Made by a program: the position numbers and the translations under genes. From the NCBI GenBank assembly GCA_020849425.1, contig JADLGH010000018.1, forward strand, positions 1-41,671: a stretch of DNA of 41,671 nucleotides. Direction: 5' to 3'. How positions within the stretch are numbered: position 1 is the first letter of the stretch; the number at the start of each line of letters is the position of its first letter. Positions 14,602-22,819 of the stretch are shown piece after piece. The notes under the pieces were generated by a model. That model saw only the letters and a list, made by a program, of their open reading frames with translations, was not told the DNA's origin and ran no database searches. This stretch comes from Candidatus Dadabacteria bacterium. Its GTDB lineage: Bacteria > Desulfobacterota_D > UBA1144 > Nemesobacterales > UBA2774.

Positions 14602-15645
14602 TTAATCTTTTTTCCACCATCTTTCAGGAAATTTTTCCCTGAGGATATCGTCTCCCTCGCCTATGGGCGTGAGCCCCGAGGCCCTCATGTCTGCGTCCAC
14701 CATTATCCTCACTAGCTCGCCGAACCTGACGCGCGGTTTCCATCCGAGCGCGCTTTCGGCTTTTCGGGGGTCGGCCCTGAGGCTGTCGGCCTCGGTCGGC
14801 CTGTAGTAGCCGGGGTCGATTCTGACGCGCTCCATCCAGTCGAGCCCGGCATAGGAAAAGGCCTCCTCTACGAACTCTCTTACGGAGTGCGCCTCGCCGG
14901 TGCCGACGACGAGGTCGAGCGGCTTCCCGCCCTGCAGCATGAGCCACATCATTTCCACGTACTCGGGGGCGTATCCCCAGTCCCTCTCGGGCTCGAGGCT
15001 GCCCAGGTAAAGGCAGTCCTGCCTCCCGGAGAGTATGCTCGATACGGCCTTGGTTATTTTCCTCGTGACGAACGTCTCGCCCCGCCTCGGGGATTCGTGG
15101 TTAAAGAGTATCCCGGCCACGGCGAAGATGCCGTAACCGTCCCTGTAATTCACCGTCGTAAAATGCGCCATGAGCTTGGCGGCGGCGTAGGGGCTCCTGG
15201 GTCGGAAAGCTGTATCTTCGTTCTGTGGAGGCGGAGAGGAGCCGAACATCTCGCTGCTCGACGCCTGGTAGAATCGGCACTCGATGCCGCTCCTGCGTAT
15301 GGATTCGAGGAGCCTTACGCCGCCGAGCCCCGTTACGTTCGTGCTGTATTCGGGCATTTCGAAGCTCACCTTGACGTGGCTCTGCGCCGCGAGGTTGTAA
15401 ATCTCGTCGGGCTTTATGTCGTAGACTAGGCTCGTCAGCCGTCCCGAATCCCCGAGGTCGGCGTAGTGGAGATAAAGCCTGGTGCTCTTCTCGTGGGGGT
15501 CGATGTAGACATGGTCGATACGCCCGGTATTGAAGCTGCTCGACCTCCTGATGAGCCCGTGGACCTCGTATCCTTTCGACAGCAGGAACTCGGCCAGGTA
15601 CGAACCGTCCTGTCCCGTAATACCGGTTATCAGGGCTTTTTTCAT
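14602..15645 (-). CDS. gmd: GDP-mannose 4,6-dehydratase
   Basis: 347 residues from the ATG at 15645, chosen because GGAG lies just upstream and [18 protein letters not shown] begins the family-conserved fold; a TTG at 15693 would add 16 non-conserved residues. It converts GDP-D-mannose to GDP-4-keto-6-deoxymannose, the first step to GDP-fucose. Visible are GxxGxxG (GITGQDG), the [13 protein letters not shown] strand, ASSSEMFG, the YAAAK catalytic motif and a C-terminal [12 protein letters not shown] block. It is the first gene of the three-gene fucose run. Confidence 0.95.
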   Translation of the reverse strand: MKKALITGITGQDGSYLAEFLLSKGYEVHGLIRRSSSFNTGRIDHVYIDPHEKSTRLYLHYADLGDSGRLTSLVYDIKPDEIYNLAAQSHVKVSFEMPEYSTNVTGLGGVRLLESIRRSGIECRFYQASSSEMFGSSPPPQNEDTAFRPRSPYAAAKLMAHFTTVNYRDGYGIFAVAGILFNHESPRRGETFVTRKITKAVSSILSGRQDCLYLGSLEPERDWGYAPEYVEMMWLMLQGGKPLDLVVGTGEAHSVREFVEEAFSYAGLDWMERVRIDPGYYRPTEADSLRADPRKAESALGWKPRVRFGELVRIMVDADMRASGLTPIGEGDDILREKFPERWWKKD

Positions 15646-15749
15646 AGGGGGCTCCATAGGCGGTTTGGGAAGTTCGATTAAATCAAAATACAATTTGGAG
15701 GCAATGTCAATGTTTTGCAGCCGCGCCTTTTATCGAGCGGGAGACTCGA

Positions 15750-17819
15750 TCATTTCTTTCCGTGAGACAGCCTGTCTATTTCTGCGAATGCCCTCAGGAC
15801 CTCGGCGACCGTCCACGCCTGCGCTATGCAGCCCCTGGCTTTCATCGGGGGGTCGCCGTCGAATATCTCGCTCATGGTTCCGACGCCCGCGGCCCTCATG
15901 TGTTCGAGCATCGGCCGGAGAAACCCTTTCGCTTTATCGGCGTCTCCGTACACCTTCATATGCGCGAGCGCGAACGGGCCGATGAGCCAGCCCCATACGG
16001 TCCCCTGATGATACGCGCCGTCGCGGCTCGCCTGGTCGCCGCCGTAAACACCCTCGTAGCCGGGGCTCCCGGGCGAGAGGCTCCGGAGGCCGTGTGACGT
16101 GAGTAGCTCCCCCGCGCACGCGTCGACGACCTTCTTCCGCCGTCCCGGGTCGAGCGGGCCCGCCGGAAGGGATACGGCGAATATCTGGTTGGGCCGTAGC
16201 GCCGGGTCGCTCCCCCGGGGGCCGTCTAGGACGTCGAAGCAGTAGCCCCTGTCTTCGTTCCAGAAACGCTCGAAACCCCCGAGCGCAAGATCGCCGGCCG
16301 AGTCGAACCCGGCCGATGGCTTCCCGATAATACGGGCGAACGCTGACATGGAACGGAGGGCGTTGTACCAGAGAGCGTTCACCTCGACGGGTTTTCCAAT
16401 GCGGGGGGTTATGACCCTGCCGCCGACCTTCGCGTCCATCCACGTAAGCTGTATGCCCTCCTCACCCGCGTAAAGGAGGCCGTCCTTCGGGTCGGCCTTT
16501 ATGCCGTAATGCGTGCCCTTCGTGTAGCAATCGATTATCCCTTCGAGGGCGGGGAATATCTCGGCGACGAATTCCTCGTCGCCCGTGTCGCCGAAGTATG
16601 AACGCACGGCTTCGAAGTACCACAGCGCCGCGTCCACGGTGTTGTATTCGGGGGCCTGCCCGGCGTCGGGGACGCGGTTGGGGAGCATCCCTTCGCTTAT
16701 GAATCCGGCGAAAGTCTGGATAATGCCCCTCGCGACCTCCGGGCGGCCGGTCGTGAGCGTAAGGCCCGGCAGGCTCACCATCGTGTCCCTCCCCCAGTCG
16801 CCGAACCAGTGGTATCCGGCTATGACCGTGCTTCCGGGTTTTTCTGCCTGGCCTGGCCTCGCGACTATGAACTGGTCCGCAGCGAGCGCCAGGCGCTCTA
16901 TAAGAGCGGAGTCTTCGCCGGGGCCGATAGCCGACTTCCGCCTGAATCTTCGAAGTATTCCTTCCTCGTACGACTTTCGTTCGGCCAGGCTCCCGTCCCC
17001 GTCGATGTTATCCGGGACGGCGGTCGAGGCGACGACCGTGAGTGATTCGCCTTCGCTCAATGTGCGGCGCATGCCGGCGGCAAAAAGGTGATCTTCCGAC
17101 GAGCCGAGTCCCCTGTACTCTTCGAGCGAGAGACCGAACCCGTAGTACCAGAGGTTCTGTATCGCGACGTCGGCCCTGTCCGCGAGGACGTAATAGGGAA
17201 CCGCCCCCTCGTACGCCTTGACGGCTATGCCGTCCCCGGCGCGCCCGACGTCCATCTTCCAGCCCCCGGCGCTCGTCGAGCCGTGGTAGTCCCTGTAATT
17301 GACGAATATCTTCAGGTTTAATTCGAGAGGGCCGGACGCTCTCAGGAGCTTGTAACGTACGAAGGTGGTGTCGGTTCCCTGTTCCATCCATACGCGCTTT
17401 TCGAGTATTGCGTCGGCGATTGCGTAGTTCCATACGGGGATTCCGCCGTCGAGATAAAAGCTCTCGATGTGAACGTAGCCCTTCGGGTCCACCGTTCCGT
17501 CCGCCCACCTGTTTGAAGACAGGGCGAAGGATGCACCCCCGTACTCGGCCGTTTCGTCGAACTTGGCGACGAGGAGGTATCTCCCGACGGGAGGGTCGAG
17601 GGCGGCGACAAGAAGGCCGTGATATCTTCTCGTGAGCATGCCGGCTACGGTCCCCGAGGCGTAGCTTCCCCTGCCGTTGGTGACGAGCCATTCGAGCGTT
17701 CCGGCCGATTCCTCGACGCAGCATATCCCTCTTCCGAATCTAAACGGCAAACGCGCTCTCCGGGTTTTGATTGCGGTACGTGCGCCGGGCTTAAACGCAG
17801 GGCGCACGTTCGCTATCAC
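15750..17819 (-). CDS. Glycogen-debranching-type amylo-alpha-1,6-glucosidase
   Basis: 689 residues. The N-terminal domain (about 25-260) opens with FGRGICC..EWLVTNGRGSYASGTVAGMLTRRYHGLLVAAL, the hallmark of the bacterial debranching-enzyme N domain. The C-terminal (alpha/alpha)6 domain carries GYHWFGDWGRDTMVSLPGL, LTWMDAKVGGRVITPRIGKPVEVNALWYNAL and GDQASRDGAYHQGTVWGWLIGP. Family members hydrolyse alpha-1,6 glucosyl branches of glycogen. The first possible start is GTG at 17819 and the true start may be a little downstream. No other glycogen genes are in the window. It lies upstream of gmd on the same strand with a 104-bp gap. Confidence 0.9.
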   Translation of the reverse strand: MIANVRPAFKPGARTAIKTRRARLPFRFGRGICCVEESAGTLEWLVTNGRGSYASGTVAGMLTRRYHGLLVAALDPPVGRYLLVAKFDETAEYGGASFALSSNRWADGTVDPKGYVHIESFYLDGGIPVWNYAIADAILEKRVWMEQGTDTTFVRYKLLRASGPLELNLKIFVNYRDYHGSTSAGGWKMDVGRAGDGIAVKAYEGAVPYYVLADRADVAIQNLWYYGFGLSLEEYRGLGSSEDHLFAAGMRRTLSEGESLTVVASTAVPDNIDGDGSLAERKSYEEGILRRFRRKSAIGPGEDSALIERLALAADQFIVARPGQAEKPGSTVIAGYHWFGDWGRDTMVSLPGLTLTTGRPEVARGIIQTFAGFISEGMLPNRVPDAGQAPEYNTVDAALWYFEAVRSYFGDTGDEEFVAEIFPALEGIIDCYTKGTHYGIKADPKDGLLYAGEEGIQLTWMDAKVGGRVITPRIGKPVEVNALWYNALRSMSAFARIIGKPSAGFDSAGDLALGGFERFWNEDRGYCFDVLDGPRGSDPALRPNQIFAVSLPAGPLDPGRRKKVVDACAGELLTSHGLRSLSPGSPGYEGVYGGDQASRDGAYHQGTVWGWLIGPFALAHMKVYGDADKAKGFLRPMLEHMRAAGVGTMSEIFDGDPPMKARGCIAQAWTVAEVLRAFAEIDRLSHGKK

Positions 17820-17857
17820 ACTTTACCTTAAAATCGGGGTGGAGATACAGGGCCGGG

Positions 17858-18478
17858 TTACGGATGGCCGCCGGCGTTGGAGTACGTCTCCTCTTCGAAG
17901 AGAACCTTGTACTGCTCGTAGCCTTCCTTTTCCAGGTCTTCTTTGGGGATGAACCTGAGCGACGCCGAGTTTATACAGTACCTGAGGCCCGTCGGGTCGG
18001 GGCCGTCGTTAAATACGTGGCCGAGGTGAGAGTCCCCGTTCCTGCTCCTGACCTCCGTCCGTGTCACGAAGAGGCTGTCGTCCTCGACCTCCACTACATT
18101 CGCCCCTTCGAGCGGCTTCCAGAAGCTCGGCCACCCCGTCCCGGAGTCGAATTTTTCACGCGAGCTGAAAAGCGGCTCGCCGGAAACTATATCGACGTAT
18201 ATGCCTTCCTTCTTGTTGTCCCAATACTCGTTCGAGAACGGCCTTTCGGTCCCTTCCTTCTGCGTCACTTTGTATTGAAGGGGGCTCAGCGTCTTCTTCA
18301 GCTCTTCGTCCGAGGGCTTTTTGTACTCTCCGGCGGCCGGAGTCTTCACGCTTGCCTCTCTGGCATCGGCCGCTTTGGCCGGGGTGCTTCCGTCAGGCGC
18401 GGAATAAGACGGCGCGGAAATTCCGGCTGCGAGAAGTATGGCCATGATGAAAATTCTGATCGGGGAATTCTTCTGCAT
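17858..18478 (-). CDS. msrB: Exported peptide-methionine (R)-S-oxide reductase MsrB
   Basis: 206 residues from the ATG at 18478 (GGAG upstream). A signal peptide ends near [10 protein letters not shown], followed by an Ala/Lys-rich linker and the MsrB domain (about 58-195): [24 protein letters not shown] and the catalytic [11 protein letters not shown]. The nucleophile C168 is the only cysteine in the whole protein. The two CxxC zinc pairs of the common form are replaced ([15 protein letters not shown]), and no resolving cysteine exists. It would repair oxidised methionines outside the cytoplasm. Its reductant is not evident. Confidence 0.9.
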   Translation of the reverse strand: MQKNSPIRIFIMAILLAAGISAPSYSAPDGSTPAKAADAREASVKTPAAGEYKKPSDEELKKTLSPLQYKVTQKEGTERPFSNEYWDNKKEGIYVDIVSGEPLFSSREKFDSGTGWPSFWKPLEGANVVEVEDDSLFVTRTEVRSRNGDSHLGHVFNDGPDPTGLRYCINSASLRFIPKEDLEKEGYEQYKVLFEEETYSNAGGHP

Positions 18479-18622
18479 TTCCGTCTCTCCGGTCCCGGCT
18501 GCTTCGCTGTGCGGCGTCTTCGGGATACACAAATAGTATGCCGAATGATTCCGGGAGTGGTAAGTGCAAATCTGGTGAGGCGGGGCCGGAGAGGGCAGGG
18601 CGGCCAGCGCAGCCGGGCGGCC

Positions 18623-19393
18623 TCAGACCTTCTTTTCGAGGAGTATCTTCGAGGGTTTGGGACCCTTCTTCAGTTTTATGCCGTACTTGTCTACTATGTG
18701 CGTATGTATGTAATCGATCGCCTCGTCCACCGAATCGGTGACTACGAGATACCCGAGGTCGTCCTCGTCGATGGTCCTTTCTATCACCATGAGGTCGAGA
18801 AAATCCATGAGAGGCTTGAAATATTCCTTCCCGAGCAGGATTATGGGGAAGTTGTATATCTTCTTCGTCTGGATGAGTGTGAGAGTTTCGAAGAGCTCGT
18901 CCATCGTGCCCGCGCCGCCCGGCAGGACCACGAAGGCGTAGGAGTATTTAAGGAGCATGAGCTTTCTTACGAAGAAGTACTTGAACTCGATCATTATGTC
19001 GAGATAGGGGTTCGGCTGCTGCTCCATCGGAAGGAGGATGTTACAGCCTATGGACGTCCCGCCCGCTTCCCTGGCGCCCCTGTTGGCGGCCTCCATTATG
19101 CCCCCGCCCCCGCCCGTCATGACGGAGAATCCCATTCCGGCGAGCTCGCTGCCTATTTCCCTCGCGACCTCGTAGGCGGGGTGTCCTTCCTTCGTCCTTG
19201 CCGAGCCGAATACAGTCACGGTAGGCCCGGCGAAATGGAGAATCCTGAATCCGCGAATGAACTCCCGCATGACCCTGAACAGGAAAAAGAGCTCACTGAG
19301 CCGTGAATGCGGCCCCTCTATAAAGACCGCGTCCTCGAACTTCGGATTTGCTTTCTTGGTTTTGGTGAAGAGACTACCGATGCCTTTAAACAA
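18623..19393 (-). CDS. LOG-family (TIGR00730) Rossmann-fold protein
   Basis: 256 residues. The LOG-family signatures are both present: MTGGGGGIMEAANRGA (GGGxGxMEA) and VVLPGGAGTMDELFE (PGGxGTxxE), together with IGCNILLPMEQ. Proteins of this fold include cytokinin-activating 5'-monophosphate phosphoribohydrolases and broader nucleotide-5'-monophosphate nucleosidases. The bacterial substrate is usually unproven. The first usable start is TTG at 19393 with GGAG very close upstream, and an in-frame stop lies a little further upstream. It stands as a single gene between msrB and a lipoprotein gene on the same strand. Confidence 0.85.
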   Translation of the reverse strand: MFKGIGSLFTKTKKANPKFEDAVFIEGPHSRLSELFFLFRVMREFIRGFRILHFAGPTVTVFGSARTKEGHPAYEVAREIGSELAGMGFSVMTGGGGGIMEAANRGAREAGGTSIGCNILLPMEQQPNPYLDIMIEFKYFFVRKLMLLKYSYAFVVLPGGAGTMDELFETLTLIQTKKIYNFPIILLGKEYFKPLMDFLDLMVIERTIDEDDLGYLVVTDSVDEAIDYIHTHIVDKYGIKLKKGPKPSKILLEKKV

Positions 19394-19493
19394 TTTCTCC
19401 GATCGACCTCACAGATATAGTGCCCATTAGGGGCGGCCCGTGTCAATGGAGACGCCTCTCCGGAGCGGGCCGAAGCCCGCGCCGGAAGACTTG

Positions 19494-20696
19494 TTAATAT
19501 ACGCCGGTTTCTGCAGGCCGGCCGGCCGTGATCACAAAATTATCGATGACGGATTTTGCGTGCTTCTTGCCCTCCGTGCTATTGTATGCCGTTTCCGGCG
19601 TTATGTTGTCGGCGTACTCGAACAGATACTCGTACACCTTCTTTCCTTCGTATTCGTTCTTGAGCCTGAGCGGCTGGTTTTCGGCTACCTCCTCGGCCCA
19701 CACCTCCCTCACGTCCGCCCAGAACGGCGCGGTGCGCTTCCAGTAATCGAGGCCCGCCTGGTAGTCGAATCCCTCTATAAGCTCGTAGCGGTTAAGGCCG
19801 GTCTCTTTCGCTATATACGGATCCCCGCCCAGCGGCTTCCCCGAGGCGTCCACGACCACCTTTATATTGTCCTGCTCGTGCACCCATCCTGCTGGGTTTA
19901 TCGTGACCCGGTTAACGCCCGAAAGGACGTTGTAGTCATCCCTCGCCGTAAATTCCCTTCTCGGCAGCGGCCTCCACGTGGGGTTGCTCGTCCACTCGTA
20001 ATAGTTTCCGTCGTAGGTCCATTCCCCGATTCCTTCGTACCTCGGCATATCGTCCACCTGGTATACGGCCTGCGACCATTTGCCCCCGGCTTCGGAGGCG
20101 GGAACCGTCACGGTCTTCCACGTGTTGTTGCCCTGGTATTCGAGAAGCTCGGTGTCTTCGTACCTCCAGTCCTGCCGCCAGTGTTTGCTGATTTCCGGAC
20201 CCAGCACGTTCCCCTTTTCGTCTACTATATACATCACGAGCACGTGCTGGAGGCTTATGAAGTCGCCGCTGTCCTCGATTACCTCGACGAATTCCGTCGC
20301 CCACGACTGGTAGGGCCTCGCGGGGCTGTATCCTGCCCTGAGAGGCACGGTCTCTACGAAATCGAACGTCACCCTGTAGATTCCCTGCATGGCGAGAATG
20401 GCCCTTCTGTCCCTTTCGAACTTGTCGATCCCGGGCTCCTGGATCGCGAGCCATCCCGGGTTGGGCGTCGCCTGGAGCGTTACCGGGGCGCCGGTTGTTA
20501 CGCCGCCCCTAGGCTTCGTGGATTCTTTATCTGCGAAAGACCAGCCGAAAGTATACCGGTGGGGCGCCGACGAAGGGGCGGCCTCTGCCTTGGCGGGCTT
20601 GGGCGAGGGTGTCGTGGTGGCCGCCGCGCATCCGCCGAGAACTATAACAGCGGCTATACCTAAAAAGGCCGTAAAACTGTTCCTGATCTGTATCAT
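19494..20696 (-). CDS. Lipoprotein, resembles DUF6607 family
   Basis: 400 residues with a signal peptide and lipobox VLGGC (cysteine near residue 23), so the product is probably a membrane-anchored lipoprotein. A Pro/Ala linker follows. The body is rich in Trp and Tyr, with blocks such as HRYTFGWSFAD, GIYRVTFDFVETV, KHWRQDWRYED and GWVHEQDN. The HWRQDW and YRVTFDF blocks remind me of the DUF6607 family; this is from memory and has not been searched. Function is unknown. It is divergent from the OsmC gene across 353 bp carrying a strong dyad. Confidence 0.75.
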   Translation of the reverse strand: MIQIRNSFTAFLGIAAVIVLGGCAAATTTPSPKPAKAEAAPSSAPHRYTFGWSFADKESTKPRGGVTTGAPVTLQATPNPGWLAIQEPGIDKFERDRRAILAMQGIYRVTFDFVETVPLRAGYSPARPYQSWATEFVEVIEDSGDFISLQHVLVMYIVDEKGNVLGPEISKHWRQDWRYEDTELLEYQGNNTWKTVTVPASEAGGKWSQAVYQVDDMPRYEGIGEWTYDGNYYEWTSNPTWRPLPRREFTARDDYNVLSGVNRVTINPAGWVHEQDNIKVVVDASGKPLGGDPYIAKETGLNRYELIEGFDYQAGLDYWKRTAPFWADVREVWAEEVAENQPLRLKNEYEGKKVYEYLFEYADNITPETAYNSTEGKKHAKSVIDNFVITAGRPAETGVY

Positions 20697-21049
20697 GAGC
20701 GTACCTCTCTTAATTTGATTATAATGGATTAGAGCGGGTTCTGTATGCGTGATCTTTGCCGGTTTTTGTCTCTTTCCCAGTGAAATTGTACCTAATTACT
20801 TATAAAAGACCAGGGTTTATGATAATGAGACTGATAATCTATATCATATTTTCGATTTCAATTCTATCCCGAAGTACCCCGTGATGATTGTATAACGGAT
20901 ATACAATCGGCGCTTAATTATTAACCGTATTGGAACGCATTCGAAGAGGGTTTGGACTCGTAACGGCCTGTCTTCATTAAAATGTTACCGATGGCATCAT
21001 AATTGCACTTACATCTCACTACAACACCTAACAGGAGGTTTACGCTCAA
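20697..21049. other. AT-rich divergent intergenic region, 353 bp
   Basis: It separates the lipoprotein gene (minus) from the OsmC gene (plus). It is distinctly more AT-rich than the coding sequence and contains a perfect 9-bp dyad at 20886-20908. TTGGAC at 20952-20957 and TAAAAT at 20978-20983 are possible promoter pieces for the OsmC gene, but their spacing (20 bp) is poor. The OsmC gene's AGGAGG ribosome site is at about 21033-21039. Confidence 0.6.
20886..20908. promoter_or_regulatory. Perfect dyad GATTGTATA-N5-TATACAATC, probable operator
   Basis: The left arm is 20886-20894 and the right arm 20900-20908; all nine pairs match and the spacer is ACGGA. It lies in the spacer between divergent genes, 140 bp before the OsmC ATG and 190 bp after the lipoprotein start. 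The 23-bp length and 14-bp centre spacing suit a dimeric helix-turn-helix regulator. No regulator gene is adjacent. Confidence 0.5.
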
Positions 21050-21565
21050 ATGGCCAAGAGCTGTTTCAGTATAGATTTAAGCAGGTTGAACGAATTCACG
21101 GATGCTGTTAAGGAAGACCCCGAAAAAGCGAAGTTCACCTTCAAAACGGAGACCGTCTGGCAGGACGGATCCATTAGCAAGACGAAGGCCAGGAGCTTCG
21201 AGATTAAGACGGACGAGCCCGAACCGCTCGGCGGAAAGGATTCCGGGATAGACCCTATAGAGCTCCTCTTGAGCTCGGTTGCGAGCTGCGTCTCGATAGG
21301 GTTTGCAACCCAGGCCGCCAAGCGCGGAATCGATTTGAAAGACTTCAGGATCGAGACCGAGGGCGATATAGACGTGAGGGGGTATCTCGGAATCGAAGGC
21401 GCCAGGCCGGGCTTCGACAACATCAGGTACACGATTAAAGTCGACTCGTCCGCTTCCGAAGAGGAGCTCGAGAACCTTCTCCGCACGGTGGAAAGGATTT
21501 CCCCGATGTTCGATAACGTAAGTAACGGTGTTTCCATATCCTCGCAGATCGAAAAAATTAACTGA
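21050..21565 (+). CDS. OsmC/Ohr-family protein
   Basis: 171 residues with a strong AGGAGG ribosome site. The fold signature runs LGGKDSGIDPIELLLSSVASCVSIGFATQAAKRGIDLKDFRIETEGDIDVRGYLG. The first family cysteine is present in VASCVS. The second, normally in a CP motif near the C-terminus, is replaced by serine (RISPMFDNVSNG), so the classical Cys-Cys peroxidase chemistry of OsmC and Ohr is not expected. This SP variant forms a common subfamily of unclear role. It is divergent from the DUF6607-like lipoprotein gene. Confidence 0.88.
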   Translation: MAKSCFSIDLSRLNEFTDAVKEDPEKAKFTFKTETVWQDGSISKTKARSFEIKTDEPEPLGGKDSGIDPIELLLSSVASCVSIGFATQAAKRGIDLKDFRIETEGDIDVRGYLGIEGARPGFDNIRYTIKVDSSASEEELENLLRTVERISPMFDNVSNGVSISSQIEKIN

Positions 21566-21898
21566 AGACCGGTTTTAACGATGTGGCCTCGGGGGCCGGA
21601 CCTGCGTCCGGCTCCAGGCTCCGCGGCCGCTATCGCCGTCCGAACGAGACTTTCCCCGAAACGCCCCCCTGTACCGGACGCGGGCGGGGGCGGGGAAAAG
21701 CGTGAATACTCCCCGGCCTGTATAAAATTCCCCATCCGGGCGCCTGGTGCGCACTCCCGAAAGATCCCGTTCTAAACCTACGGAAGAACGAGCCGTGCGG
21801 AATTTCTTCGCACACCGGGCTCGAACAATTAAAAAGCACTATAATTTAAACCGCGGAAGGGATTTCCATCGGCACAAAAAAGTCAGGAGGTACGAGAC
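21566..21898. other. Intergenic region, 333 bp
   Basis: The first part holds a GC-rich 10-bp hairpin at 21592-21615. The rest is GC-rich with no convincing open frame. TATAAT at 21840-21845 is a good -10 for the next gene but I see no matching -35. AGGAGGT at about 21885-21891 is the ribosome site of the secreted protein gene. Confidence 0.5.
21592..21615 (+). terminator. GC-rich hairpin after the OsmC gene, no T tract
   Basis: GGGGCCGGAC (21592-21601) pairs with GTCCGGCTCC (21606-21615) around a CTGC loop, giving ten pairs including one G-U. No run of T follows, so it is not a standard intrinsic terminator. It may protect the mRNA end or pause polymerase. Confidence 0.35.
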
Positions 21899-22591
21899 AT
21901 GAGAATGGGGAGATATACATTCGCCTTACTCGCAATATTCATGGTTGCCGCCGTATCGGGCGCAGACTACTCCGAGGCGGAGGTGATATGCGCCAACAAG
22001 AGAGCCGGCGACCTTAAGCTAAGACCCGACCGATGCATGAGGAACGAGAACGAAATCGATCTCGACGATATCGCGGAGCCCACGGACCTCGGCCCGGCGA
22101 GGTGGAGCTGGCTCGGCGAAGGCGGGGGCACGTACTGGTACGTCCCTCCCTTAAACCTGCCCGCCGTAATGTGGAATACGTCGGACCCGGCGAATTATTC
22201 CCCAGTGAGCGACCAGACTGTCTGGCACATAGAGAGCTACGCTGACGGCTATTTCTTCGGCGCCGTCGTGGCGCAGTTCAGCATAACCCCCCCGGCATGC
22301 CAGTATCTGATAGGGTCGGTCACCCCTGACGGCAATGTCTTTATCTCTTTTAATTCGCTTCAAGCTTCGTCCGAAGACGCCGTCACGCTCACTACAGGCA
22401 CGGGGAAGATGGCGCTCAAAGACGGCGAGTGGACGTTCCTCATGCAGATGGCGTCGGGGAGCTCTTCGGTGCAGATAACGCATTGGGCCTACATGCTCGA
22501 ATGCACGCCCGACGAGGAATGCTGGGACAACCTTCCCGGCGTTCAGAGGGGCGTAGAGGAATTCCTGGCCAACTGTGAAGCCGGTCAGTGA
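21899..22591 (+). CDS. Secreted protein of unknown function
   Basis: 230 residues with a clear AGGAGGT ribosome site. The N-terminal signal peptide RYTFALLAIFMVAAVSGA is followed by a mature protein with seven cysteines, including CTPDEECWDNLPG near the end. It has many aromatic and small residues consistent with a beta-rich extracellular domain (GGGTYWYVPP, VFISFNSLQ, GEWTFLMQMASG). I recognise no family. It is a single gene between the OsmC gene and the sensor unit. Confidence 0.75.
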   Translation: MRMGRYTFALLAIFMVAAVSGADYSEAEVICANKRAGDLKLRPDRCMRNENEIDLDDIAEPTDLGPARWSWLGEGGGTYWYVPPLNLPAVMWNTSDPANYSPVSDQTVWHIESYADGYFFGAVVAQFSITPPACQYLIGSVTPDGNVFISFNSLQASSEDAVTLTTGTGKMALKDGEWTFLMQMASGSSSVQITHWAYMLECTPDEECWDNLPGVQRGVEEFLANCEAGQ

Positions 22592-22705
22592 TGTGAAACT
22601 CCCCGGAATTCGCCCGGAGCCCGCTTGCGCGCGGGAGACGCCGTCACGGTCCCAAGGGACCCGCCGCGCCGGTTAATACGGCGCCCTCACTTGTTTATTA
22701 TCTTC

Positions 22706-22734
22706 TTAACAACGCTAGCGGAATGTCTTATACT
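22706..22734 (+). promoter_or_regulatory. Sigma-70-type promoter of the sensor/cyclase unit
   Basis: TTAACA at 22706-22711 and TATACT at 22729-22734, each five of six to consensus, with exactly 17 bp between. The predicted start near 22741 gives a leader of about 80 nt before the ATG at 22820. No other promoter is seen before the second gene at 25506. Confidence 0.65.
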
Positions 22735-22819
22735 AAAATCCTGCCCCGTTCCGGCGGCGCGGTACCCCTTTTGCCGGAAGCCGGCAAGACTCGCGTAATA
22801 CTGCGGCCGTGGAAGAGTC

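Noticed and set aside
17864-20663. Long plus-strand open frames opposite msrB, the LOG gene and the lipoprotein gene
   Set aside because: They are shadows. The minus-strand genes have signal peptides, motifs and ribosome sites, and the plus-strand ones have none.
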